From the NCBI GenBank assembly GCA_038380435.1, contig JAWZYU010000024.1:54336613-54400612 (forward strand): 64,000 nt of DNA, in the 5' to 3' direction. The DNA is from Ryuthela nishihirai (Eukaryota > Arthropoda > Arachnida > Araneae > Heptathelidae). A model generated the notes under the pieces. That model did not search any database. It was given only the letters and a program-made list of their open reading frames with translations, and was not told the DNA's origin. A program made the translations under genes and the position numbers. Positions 54,135-64,000 of the stretch are shown here, one piece after another. Within the stretch, counting starts at the first letter, position 1. The number at the start of each line of letters is the position of its first letter.

Positions 54135-55582
54135 AGGGTGATTCAAAACTTATTGTTCATATTTCGTGGGGAGGTAGGGAGTACGTCAGGTAACCGATTT
54201 CACATAGGAAAGAATGTCCGCAAATGTACGCATGCGTATGTAGAGGGTGCTGTGTGTACCCAACCAGTGTACAGCTCGCCCAACCACTCCCGCTGTCATC
54301 AGTGTACGAGTTGACTTACTAGTGATAAGATGAATCGTTTTATGCATCAAGAGCTAGCGGGGGCAGCTGATGAAAGCGGCCGCCGAGCTAGGCAAGTATA
54401 CGAAGACCGATACCCCAACAGAAGAATACCGTAGCATCAAATGTTTGCACGTGTGCATCGCAATCTGCGTGAACGTGGTTCACTGTGTAGCAACATGCAG
54501 GATACGGGGAGAAGATGACTGACGCAGACTGTCAACGTCGCAGAACAAGTCCTACAGTCCATCGAAGATAATCCGAATACCAGCACAGGAGCTATTGCTC
54601 AGCAGCTTGGGGTCTCTCAGTCAGCAGTGTGGCAGATACTGCACGAGGAACGTGTGCATCCTTACCATCTGCAAAGGGTGCAGTTACTGCATCCTGACAA
54701 TTATCCAAAGTGTGTGGAATTTGCACAATGGTTCATGCAGAAAGGTGCCGTGGACCCCAGTTTTCCAGCTTCTGTCCTTTTTAGAGATGAAGCTTCATTC
54801 ACTCGTGAAGGTGTGTTCAATACACACAATTCACATGTGTGGGCTTACAACAACCCACATGGTACGAGAAGTCACGCTGCGCAACATCGTTTTGCCGTAA
54901 ATGTGTGGACTGGAATCATTGGTGATTGTTTGTTGGGATCTTACTTGCTACCACCCTGATTGGACAGCCGGAAATACCTAATATTTCTCGAGACAGTGTT
55001 ACCAACTTTTCTGGTCGCTGTTCCTGCGCATATCCGCCGAGATATGTGGTATCAACATGACGGGGCTCCAGCCCATAGCACAATTGTTGCGCGTGATTAC
55101 CTGAACCGAACATTCGGAGCTGGATGGATCGGTAGAGATGGACCGATCGCTTGGCCACCTAGGTCACCTCATTTATCGCCCATGGATTTCTTTTTGTGGG
55201 GGGCCATGAAAGACCATGTGTACGAGACCCCTGTCGACAGTGAAATGGACCTTGTTGCACGAATAGTGGCCGCCGCAGGCTTTGTCTGTGATATGCCAGA
55301 CGTTTTTGAAAATGTTCGGCGGTCAATGCAATGGCGCTGTGATCCCTTGTCCGTGTAAATGGTCACAATTTTAAGCACCTACTGTGAACCTGTACTTTAT
55401 CTTGTTGGAATAAAAGTCACATTCGTTATTACTTAACTGTACTGTTTCCTTGTGTTCACTTTACTTGTCCATTTTGTTCATGTAGATGACGTTTGCGGAC
55501 ATGCTTTCCTATGTGAAATCGGTTTCCTGACGTATTCCCTACCTCCCCACGAAATTTGAACGATAAGTTTTGAATCACCCTG
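54135..55582 (+). mobile_element. DD41D (rosa-type) Tc1/mariner transposon, copy 2
   Basis: About 1448 bp, flanked by TA (54133-54134 and 55583-55584), with ~90-bp terminal inverted repeats beginning (C)AGGGTGATTCAAAACTTAT. The left end lacks the first C. The transposase is on the plus strand. A different subfamily from the copy at 24894, since the terminal repeats differ after GGGTGA. Confidence 0.92.
54330..55358 (+). pseudogene. DD41D transposase, full frame with three stops
   Basis: One uninterrupted reading register of 343 codons from ATG 54330 to TAA at 55358, with no frameshift. It has an N-terminal HTH (DESGRRARQVYEDRYPNRR), a second HTH (STGAIAQQLGVSQSAVWQIL), VLFRDEASFTREGVFNTHNS (first Asp), WYQHDGAPAHS (second) and WPPRSPHLSPMDFFLWG (third). 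The second and third Asp are 41 residues apart. Three in-frame stops: TAG near 54432, TGA near 54516 and TGA near 54957. The two TGA sites fall where relatives have Arg, consistent with CGA to TGA decay. Confidence 0.9.
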
Positions 55583-56110
55583 TATATTGTTGAAATAAAA
55601 GAAATTTTAGAAATTCATTATGCAAAGAAGTCTCATGATAGTAAATAAATAAGAAATAATAAAGGTAAGTAGTGGTGGTTATTTTTGTGGATTTTTCTTT
55701 TTTTTCCCTCGCATTTACCAGAAAAAAAATGCAAAATTTTTTCTTTTACTACAATGTGAATGTGTTGATTAGTTTGGCAATGGCAGTGGTTTATATGGAA
55801 TATCAAGAAATATTGACTATGTGTAAGAAAATATTTGTTCCAATTTGTATTTTTTATGCTTTTTTTTATAATTTGTAATAAAGTAGAAAATGCATTCAAA
55901 TCTGAGTGAAATTATACAGCCTGTAGGCATATATAAAAGTTTGCCATGCTCAATGTGAATAAGAATAAGTTATTTAAAATTTTAACAGCATATTTCATTA
56001 TATATAATCTGAATTATAAAATCATTAAAACTTAGACTAATCATGGAATTAAAGCATGAAAGTGGAATTTCTAGAATAAAAACAGTTAATAAATTATTAA
56101 TTTTGTGCAG
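55583..56110. other. PHKA intron 2, 3' end
   Basis: Ends with the acceptor TTAATTTTGTGCAG of PHKA exon 3. Nothing else is seen. Confidence 0.5.
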
Positions 56111-56327
56111 AGTTGTGTGAAGCTAATGAGAGGCCTTCTAATGTCAATGATGAAGCAGAAGGGAAAGCTAGAACAATTTAAAGAGACCCAGGATAAAATG
56201 GATTCTCTTCATGCTAAATACAGCTCTGAATCTGGAGCAACGGTGGTTGGAGATAATGAATGGGGTCATTTGCAACTAGATGCTATTTCTCTGTACCTGC
56301 TCATTTTGGCTCAAATGACCGCATCCG
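56111..56327 (+). CDS. PHKA: PHKA, coding exon 3
   Basis: 217 bp (72 codons plus one base) between acceptor TTTTGTGCAG and donor GTAAGT. It reads [20 protein letters not shown], later [39 protein letters not shown] and [32 protein letters not shown] and LAQMTASG are PHKA-conserved. Intron 2 (45493-56110) is 10618 bp. No exon 4 (expected to continue LHII... and a conserved Asp/Glu-rich stretch) was found up to 64000, so intron 3 exceeds 7.6 kb. Confidence 0.95.
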
Positions 56328-56814
56328 GTAAGTTTATTATATTATTTTTAATGTAATTTTTAATCACAGCAAAACTATTGGTACTTTTTTTATATTCAAA
56401 TTTATGAATTTGATAATATATATACATATATGGATATATATACACTTTTTCACTGATAATAGAACAAAAGTTGTCAAATAACTAACTAGTGTAACTAGTA
56501 GTGTCTATAACAATAATAAAAATATTCATGTGAAAATGATGTTCATTAGCTACACATAATACAACAGGAAATTAAAAATGCCCTTAGGAGCATAAGAAGA
56601 TGAATTTATTTCTTGATGACAAAGGTGATAAAGAAAACATCACATCTTGGACATGCAACAGGACGGCATAAATTACTTTGAACAGAACTTTGAACATAAA
56701 GGAAGGTGCCAATGACAAATCAAACAAGAAAGAAGTCAGTGTGTGTGTGGGGGGGGGACAGACTGGATTTTCATTGCAGTATAATATTTTTGCTCTGTTT
56801 TGGAACTCAGCAAT

Positions 56815-57438
56815 GTATGCATAAGACCAATGGTTAGCTTACAAAAAAAAAATATTATTATAAAAAAAATAATTAGCAAATAAAAGAGCTTTTCTTGATG
56901 AAAAATCAGTGAAAATGTTCACAAGTTTAATAATTTTTGCCTCCATTACCCTTATTGGCATTTTCAAGGAGATGTGTTTCAAAGGTGTGTGTCCTGTCCC
57001 CTTGCCTCCCCACGTTTTGGGCCTGGCATTATTGTCCATAAAGATGAAATCAGGGCAGATAGCACCTCTGAAAAGCTTTACATAGGACACAAGATTGTTT
57101 CTTTATAGCTGAGCAGTCTCTAGCTGCCTAAAAAGATGTGAAGATCTGTGTTGCTCATCATCATGATGCCAGACCATCACATTATTGCCACCAAAATTGT
57201 CAGTTTCTCTGATGATTTAACAGTTTTGATTAGTTCTTGTTCTCCAGAGGAACATATTTCAAGTATTGGTGTTCAAACTGATTCCAGACTCATCTGTGAA
57301 GAGCAAATTTACCCACTGACCTAGGTTCCAAAGTTGATGAGTGCACCACATTAAACAAGTTATTTTATTTGCTAATTATTTTTTTATAATAATAATAATT
57401 TTTTTTTTTTGTAAGCTAACCATTGGTCTTATGCATAC
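56815..57438 (-). mobile_element. Tc1-type mini-element with ~75-bp terminal repeats
   Basis: Ends GTATGCATAAGACCAATGGT...AATTAGCAAATAAAA and its inverse (57362-57438). Between them, minus-strand fragments of a Tc1 transposase are visible (KLFRGAICPDFIFMDNNARP near 57080, second catalytic Asp), much decayed and lacking both ends. It lies in PHKA intron 3. Confidence 0.72.
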
Positions 57439-58081
57439 ATATCTTGTTAATTCAGCCTCCCATACAGTTTTATCTTGGAGTTGTCATTCCTGTAACCACT
57501 GACAGCTTATATGATAGTTGCCTAGCTCTCCTTTTCTTATGACAGCTTGCTGCCAAAAATAGACATTAGCTATCTCAGGCAGTTTTGGCCTTGAGATGAT
57601 CTTGCCCTGGTCTACAGCTAACCTCCCATGTTTCTTGAAATTATTTCTGAAAATTTGAGAGTGCATTTTGTCTATTTAAGGCCTGGACACCTCACTCTGG
57701 GATTAACATGCTTTCATTCCTTGTTTTGCACTCCACTGTACAAATCATTCATATGTCATCTTTGGGACATATGAATGTTACCCAAGACCACCCAAGTTAA
57801 TGCCACTCTAGAATTAAAATAAGTGGCAGATCTGCTGCATAGTTACTGTTGGCAAAATAAAATGAATATAGTTCGTTTTGTTGAGTGCAGCCATGTGTTT
57901 TTTGTAGCAACTATAATTTGCATACTCATGGTCATATCAATTAAATGTGCATGCATTTTCTTCATTCAAAAATTTACATACATACCATAATTCATGCCAT
58001 TCCCTTATGTAATTTTTGTGATACAACCTTATCCTTCAATTTTAAATGCTAGTGTACATACACTGAGTATGTGGATTTTCA
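57439..58081. other. PHKA intron 3, unassigned
   Basis: No exon or mobile element recognised. Confidence 0.4.
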
Positions 58082-59822
58082 CAGAGCTGCCAACTGTGCA
58101 TGATGAAAATTACAATTTGGGAGAGTGAAAAATTGGAGGAAATTGGAGCAGGGCAGTTTTGCAGTTTACAGTGCTCAGATGCCATTTTTTAAAGCAATGC
58201 AATAATTCATTGCGTCTGACGGAATGCTTGACCTCCAAACTCCTAGTGGCGCCATCTTTATTTTTGAAACCAACAGTCCTCGGATCAACATTTTGCCGCA
58301 CTTTTGCTGAATATTTAACTTGGAAAGTTCCACAAATAATAACCTTAGCAATTGTATTACTAGCAGTAAAGAGGCAGAACAATGAGAATACACTGATTAA
58401 AGAATATAATGATAAACATTTATTCCTAAGCATGAAATTTTGTTTCCACTAGATGTAATATTATCTAGGCATATTTTCCTAATTGCGCATATCATTGTAT
58501 GGTGAATGTCAGTGAGTAGCATTCGAGGCTACTTCTTTCAACAGCCTATTATCTCTAACAAACGAACGTTCATGCTGTAATTGAAAAAAAACTTGCAAAA
58601 ATCAATAATTTCATTGGAGATGGCTTTTCAAAATGGTGCATACCACTAAACAATGAATTGCCTTTTCGCATTTAAGAAAACCCCAGTACAAAATTATGGG
58701 AGTTAACTATTTTAACCTAAACACACCACTAAATAACAAACAACTGCTCAGTCCTTTTTACTGACCAAAGCCTAAAAAGCAAAATTGTAAACAATTCACC
58801 GCTGATCCACAGTAATAAAAAATACCCCGGAACTAAATAATCCCATCAAAGCCTGAAAAACGTGAATTATCCTAAATAATGAACTGCCTATTCACAGTAT
58901 AAAAAGCCCTCGAAACTAAATAATCCCATCAGGGAAAACAAGCCTAAAAAACATGATTGTAAACAATGCACAGCCATTCGCATTATTGAAAAATACCCAG
59001 AACAAGATAATCTCATTGAAGACAACCATTTTAAAAGGAGTTTTTTTAACAAACTATTTTGAATGGAGCATTTAAAACCTTGCTGAAGATTAATTAAATA
59101 TCATAAATCATCTGCAACTTTCAGTGCTTACCTGAGGCAAAATTTATACTTTTATGCCACATATATGGGAATTAAATTCAAGCTGCGTTTAAAAAATGCA
59201 GTTTATGTTAGTCAAATCTGCATTTATTAGGAAAGTTTAGGGTTTGAAATTAAACTCCTTTTATTCACTTTAGAAGGTTAAACCTGAAAAAAAAATTAAG
59301 AACTATAGTGCCATAAATTGTAGGATCACTGCCAAACAGACATGCACAGTACACAATTATGACCCAAAGTTGTCTGATCTGTATTATTTCCTTCACTCTG
59401 AAGTTTCTGATTCTAAGTAATCTAATTGTCATTTAATTGGCCAGAGCCAGAAGAGTTGGGTATAGGTTCAAAAAACACACATTTAAACACACTCTATGAC
59501 TTTAAACTCAGTAAAAGAATTTAGGTGTGGACTGGAAATGATGATCAGCAGTCCTATATATTTTCTCTGATTGGTACGCAGGTGTGGCCACAAGCAAGCA
59601 CAGGTTAAGTAGTGGAGACACAAACTGTACCTTTAGTACAGCAAAAGAGCTAAATCAGAAACAATTCTTCCCTCCCATTAACATTCAACTATTAGGAAAA
59701 GGTCAAAAATACTGTACAATTTGGAAGCAGATTTTCTTAACCCCTCCCCTAAAAATTAGATTTTTAGATGTAAATCAAAAATTGGAGAAAATCCAATAAA
59801 ATTGGAGTAGTTGGCAGCTCTG
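58082..59822 (-). mobile_element. hAT-like element, copy 2 with both ends
   Basis: Terminal inverted repeats CAGAGCTGCCAACT at 58082-58095 and its inverse at 59809-59822. The flanking 8-mers GATTTTCA and GATTATGA are similar, as an eroded 8-bp duplication would be. Such ends and an 8-bp duplication suggest hAT, tentatively. 58082-59147 matches 46196-47529 in inverse, including the ~85-90 bp tandem units (AATAATCCCATCA near 58838 and 58920, 59008). No intact transposase seen. Confidence 0.5.
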
Positions 59823-59849
59823 GATTATGAATGACCCCTTCCCTTCATG

Positions 59850-60115
59850 TTACGTAGTAAGGTCCAAAAGTTTCCGACCCAAACGTGTTAGAACAAGAAT
59901 TGACAGGTCTAACTATGTCAACCCCCCACCCTATGTTTTGTTGCACTGCAGTTAAAATTTGCAGCTCTAGCATCAGTAGCACTCTAGCTAGCATCGCAGA
60001 TAGACGTGACGTTGCCCAATATTTTAAAATGTTTAAACTTGAGTATCGCGTGGTGATTAAATTTTTGACGAAAGAAGGCAAAAGCCCAGCAGAAATTAAA
60101 TGACGTTTAGATTTA
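59850..60115 (+). pseudogene. mariner transposase 5' fragment
   Basis: KLEYRVVIKFLTKEGKSPAEIK at 60033-60103 is the start of a mariner-type (SETMAR-like) N-terminal helix-turn-helix. Upstream AAGGTCCAAAAGTTTCCGACC (59859) may be the terminal repeat. The rest is missing after a stop at 60101. Confidence 0.65.
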
Positions 60116-60914
60116 AAAATGTTTTTTTAATTTTTATTATTTTTATTATTTTTTTAATTTTTATTATTTAAAAAAATTAATTTAAAAATAACTATCTAAA
60201 TCAAATTTTTTCAACAATATTCATTTTGTAATTGTAAAGTTATGGAAGTTTGAATATTTAACAACTAATGCCAAACATTAGAATTTACATCAGAAGTTAA
60301 TTAGGATTTGAATGAGAAGCATTATTTCAAGTCATTGAATGAAACAGTAAATGCATATTTAAAAAATATTGTGTAAATAATTCTTTTGATATTTTTCAAT
60401 TTTATTAAGACTTACATTATTTTTCTTCAATATTCAAACTCTTTAACTATAATGAATATTATTGAAAATAGAGATGTAGGTAGACATAATTGAGTTCTTA
60501 ATTTATCTTCAGTCACATTTTCTCATAAAACACGTACTTTAGAATTTAATTATTGTGCACTATAACACTGTAAGATATTTTTTTTTATATCAGTTCCTTT
60601 CACTGGAATCAACTATAAGCTATGATACATCTGTGATTTTCACTGTACAAAGGAACATTTGAAAAAACTTCAAGTCATGCACTAAGGAGTTAATGAATGA
60701 GAAGTTGATACTTATGTATATTCAGCATTAGTTGTGCTGTCCCCTTCATAGGTTCTTATTAGTTCCAGATGCTGCTTGCTGTTTAGTGAATTCTGCAGTG
60801 GCCATTTGTTGAATGGCAAGCCTTTATGTCTTCACCTGTCCCCACTATTGGTATTGCCAATTACCTGATTTTTGGCAGACATTGGAAAGTGTGGGGTTTA
60901 GGTCAATCACTCGT
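60116..60914. other. PHKA intron 3, AT-rich, unassigned
   Basis: Poly-T/TTA-rich sequence. Nothing recognised. Confidence 0.4.
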
Positions 60915-61060
60915 CATAGTATTATATGCTTCATTTAATTTTCTTTCTATTTTATCTATATTATTTAGATTGTGATAGATTACTAAGATACCATCTACAT
61001 ATCTCCTGTAATATGTTAGTGCTGGATGCATATTGTTTAAGATGTAATTTTCATCATATA
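60915..61060 (-). pseudogene. Penelope-like RT fragment
   Basis: About 140 bp nearly identical to 62305-62440 in the same orientation. It encodes LTYYRRYVDGILVIY, the catalytic box of a Penelope-type reverse transcriptase. Confidence 0.8.
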
Positions 61061-61334
61061 ACTCTCATAACATGTGCTTTAAGAAATTCTTTCTATTCCA
61101 AAATGTTTCAAGTAGGTTTTACTCTTCTTCAGGGTTTAATGGTTGATAGGTTATGAAGTCTGAGTTTATATTTTTGTAGTCTGGTGCATGTGCATTGTGT
61201 TATGTGTTAGGGCTGTATACCTGGTCACTAGTAGATGGTTTGATTACTTTATTAGAGTAGTGAGGCTGCTGTTGTGGGGATGCTAGAGCCTGATATTTAT
61301 CTGCTGCCTGTTTTTTTTTTCATTGATTAATATT

Positions 61335-61507
61335 ACTACAGATCAAAGGGACATTGGTTCAAGCCCTGGTTAAGGCATGGATGTTTGTGTTGTTTTTCTG
61401 CTGATGTCCCGCCATCCTCACAAACCTTCTACTATGGCATATAAACTGACAGTCTCCTGTCAGACCTGTGGCAAGCAGTTGCTTCAGGAGGTATTTTTTA
61501 TTTATTT
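61335..61507 (+). mobile_element. SINE family A, head-truncated
   Basis: GATCAAAGGGACATTGGTTCAAGCCC (B box), the body and GGCAAGCAGTTGCTTCAGGAGG at the 3' end. Confidence 0.82.
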
Positions 61508-62121
61508 AATATTTTCCATGGCTAAGGGGGTTAGTATATCTCTTCATTGCATACGGTGTTTCTCTTTCCATAAATTATAAGTTGTTTGTATAGATCCAAT
61601 TGTCCTTGTGTAGGGGTGCTGCAATAATTTTAATGTTTTCAAAATCTTGTGTGGCTTCTTGTTGTGATTTCTGCCAATGATGTATTATTTTTCTTTTGGT
61701 GGCTATCCCATTTATGCTCTTTTACCATTATATCTGCTGAGCATTTAGTTTTCCCATAATATGGTTTTTCTTTCTTCTTTGCTGGTATCTTGACTGGTAT
61801 TTTGCATATTCCTCCTGTCAAACGTTTTTGGTCTCGATCCTTTTTAATCATGCCATATACTTTGTTTGAAGCTGTTGTGGGGACCTTATATTAATATGGT
61901 TTCATTATATTATTCAAGGATTGTGATAAGCACTGAATCTGAGGTATGCTTGTCATTTATTTTATTTTATCTTCTTGTTCTTGTGCAAGGGTAGGTTGGG
62001 TATTTGTCAGTTATGTGTTCAGCTCTCCTTTCTCCCTTGCTAATTACTGCTATCAGAGAACTGGTTTGTTTTATTGTGGTATTTAGATACCAAATTTAGT
62101 GGTGGCATAGCTGTTATTTCA

Positions 62122-62460
62122 TTAAAAAGCTATATGTATTGCTCCTTTTTTTTGTAAAGTTGAGTGTTGGGAATCAGCTGGAATAAGGGTCAATGGCATT
62201 ATTGGTTTATGATATACCATAATATTAATTTTATTCTTATTTTTATGCAAGTGTGGATCTAAGAAATGTAACTTTTCTTGCCTTTCTTTATCCATAATAC
62301 ATTGTATAGTATTATATGCTTCATTTAATTTTCTTGCTATTTTATCTATATTATTTAGATTGTGATAGATTACTAAGATACCATCTACATATCTCCTATA
62401 GTATGTTAGTGCTGGTTGCATATTATTTAAGATGTGGTGCTCTATATCTCTGATGATCAC
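62122..62460 (-). pseudogene. Penelope reverse transcriptase core
   Basis: 113-codon open stretch with IRDIEHHILNNMQPALTYYR, then RYVDGILVIYHNL, KLNEAYNTIQCIMDKERQ and KLHFLDPHLH. The second Asp of the catalytic box is Gly, which would abolish polymerase activity. The same change is in the separate fragment at 60915. Confidence 0.85.
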
Positions 62461-62806
62461 CTCTGCTAAGAGTCCAGAAATCAGCAGCCCATAGGCACCC
62501 CTTCTTTCTGCATATATATTTCTTTGTTAATGGCAGAGTAGTTATTCTGTGTTAGCAGTTTCAGAGTTTGTACTATTCTTTTTATGGATGGTTGTTCAAA
62601 GTCCTGTGCTTCTTCAAATAGTGCTTGGATATAAGGCCTTTAATGTCTAAAGATGCCATTTTGTGGTTAGGGTTAATGTCTGTTTTTGTTGCAATGCCTC
62701 ATGTGCCTCAGTTTGCTGATAGTAACTGAGGTATTAAAACTATTAACTGAGTATTTAAATATTGAAATAATACTCTTTCTAACTGAATAGCAGGTACAGA
62801 ATGTCT

Positions 62807-63193
62807 AGGGGAGGGGGTGGCTCAGTCGGTAGTGCGCCAGGCTCGTAATCTGCAGTTCCTGGGTTCGAGTCCCAGCTGGGTCAGCGATGAGATTTATCTC
62901 CGCAAAATTCCCTTGCCTGCCCAAGTTCAGTAGGGGACACCGATGGGCTTGGAAAGGCTACCGTTTGTCAGATGGGATGTTAAGCTGTGGCCCCGTGTGC
63001 GGGAGAGCCATACCCTGTGCATGTTAAAGAACACACTGGATGGCCTTGACGGGAGGCTACCATCTGTTTCCCAACAGCTGTTCCAGTGGGTCCCCGCCCC
63101 CAACATTTTCTGAGCCTTCGGGGTCCATGTGACCTGGCCATTTAGCCCATGGTGTGCAAAAAAGTGCCACTCAGAGGTAAAACAACCCAACCC
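62807..63193 (+). mobile_element. SINE family B, complete, inside the Penelope element
   Basis: Full tRNA-like head (GGTGGCTCAGTCGGTAGTGCGCC, GGTTCGAGTCCC), body and tail AAAACAACCCAACCC. A perfect 11-bp duplication ACAGAATGTCT lies at 62796-62806 and 63194-63204. Confidence 0.94.
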
Positions 63194-63866
63194 ACAGAAT
63201 GTCTTAATTGAATAGTAGGTACAGAATGTCTACTACAGGGTGCAAGGGAATATTATCCTTGTGTATCTTTGCTTTTATGAAGAGGTGTGGCACACTGGGT
63301 ATATTTGTGGATGACACTGCTTTTTTTTTAGTCGGGTAGGGGTGGTAGGTCCCCTTGATTTTTTAGGTAGGCTAGTTGGCACAAGTTTTTGTTAGTATGG
63401 TTTTTTGAAACCTTGGTACATTTCAAATCTTGACACCTGTTACTTTTTTTAATCTTATATTGCTCTTCATCCATTACTACCATAGTCGGGGCTTTGTCTG
63501 CCACCATGATACATATGTTGTTATTTCTTTTTATTTCGTGACAGGTTTTATATATTTGCTTGTTGTTTTTAAATTCTAACCTCTGTTTTTCTTCATTAGC
63601 TAGATATGTTTGATACATTTTAAACCTAACTGGATTGCTTTTGGGTTGGTATATGTTTAATAACTGCCACTATTTTTGGTATCATATCTTTGGTTTTCAT
63701 CTATTTGGAGAGATAAGCATATTTAGGTCCCTTATTCAAAATGTCTACTTCTTGTTGCGTAAATTGATGCAATTTAATTTTTAAATTCTACATTTGCATT
63801 TTTTATAGTTTTTTGATTTTTCTAAAGTTATCCAGTGTTTTGCTGTGTTTTTGTTTTGTCACTGTC

Positions 63867-64000
63867 CAGGCCTAGCACCTAATGTCCGACCCCACCTTCT
63901 TGTGGTGCAGACCGTTAGTACTTTTCGAAAGAGATACTCTCTTGTGGAAGTGAACGGAAGGGGAGGGCTGCCAGATTAGTGTGGCCTACTGATCTGGACA
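63867..64000 (+). mobile_element. RTE-like retrotransposon, copy 7, 5' end entering at the right edge
   Basis: CCAGGCCTAGCACCTAATGTCCGACCC onward matches the RTE 5' UTR of copies 3 and 5 in sense orientation (plus strand). It starts about 70 bp inside the fullest 5' end seen. The body lies outside the window. Confidence 0.88.

Larger units (their letters stand above)
61508..63620 (-). mobile_element. Penelope-like element (RT plus GIY-YIG)
   Basis: Minus strand. N-terminal region 63618-63328 (ICIMVADKAPTMVVMDEEQY), RT finger KIHKDNIPLHPVV (~63260), RT core GVPMG and SGLLAEVIIRDIEHHIL (~62480), catalytic YVDG box (~62390), LHFLDPHLHKN, then a GIY-YIG-type endonuclease (GGICKIPV ... YYGKTK ... 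VKEHKWDSHQKKNNTSLAE, 61820-61640). Two motif deviations: GIC/YYG in place of GIY/YIG and YVDG in place of YVDD. Multiple stops and shifts. A SINE-B interrupts it at 62807. Penelope elements move by reverse transcription using this endonuclease. Confidence 0.85.

Overview
This window looks like AT-rich nuclear DNA from an invertebrate. Split genes with GT-AG introns, tRNA-headed SINEs and a dense, nested mix of transposable elements place it among arthropods. The RTE, Penelope, DD41D Tc1/mariner and P-element/THAP mixture would fit a chelicerate such as a horseshoe crab or spider, but that placement is inference. No CRISPR array, operon, true tRNA or rRNA gene was seen.

Two host genes are supported. 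The first is UQCRQ (respiratory complex III subunit QCR8) on the minus strand. Its two coding exons (27856-27703 and 22044-21950) join in phase to give 82 residues, and a 5.66 kb intron full of transposons separates them. The second is the start of a phosphorylase kinase regulatory alpha subunit gene (PHKA) on the plus strand. Its first three coding exons lie at 38951-39028, 45334-45492 and 56111-56327, with introns of 6.3 and 10.6 kb, and the rest of the gene lies beyond the right edge.

Nearly everything else recognisable is mobile DNA. Left to right: an RNase H-bearing non-LTR element interrupted by an RTE (1-3137), a second copy of it (3.8-5.3 kb), a ~300 bp satellite-like repeat (5.3-10.2 kb) with RTE copy 2 inside it, an inverted-repeat element with iterated 20-bp motifs and a ~165-nt hairpin (10.5-11.2 kb), a broken P-element/THAP9-like transposase (11.9-14.4 kb), an R1-like retrotransposon inside a SINE (14.7-17.3 kb), RTE copy 3 (17.9-20.7 kb), UQCRQ with mariner, LTR-like and DD41D elements in its intron (21.9-27.9 kb), a 3.3 kb segment duplicated at 29.0 and 48.9 kb, an RTE split by a Tc1 element (34.1-35.8 kb), the PHKA exons with their element-rich introns, a second DD41D element (54.1-55.6 kb), inverted copies of a hAT-like element (46.2 and 58.1 kb) and a Penelope-like element (61.5-63.6 kb). 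An RTE 5' end enters at the right edge.

Several insertions can be read exactly from target-site duplications, so relative ages can be ordered: Tc1 after RTE, R1-like after SINE-A, SINE-B after Penelope, and SINE-A after the 3.3 kb duplication. The most informative observation is that the tRNA-derived SINE-A and the RTE end in the same 3' motif, GCTGCTTGAGG. This suggests that the RTE machinery mobilises the SINE.
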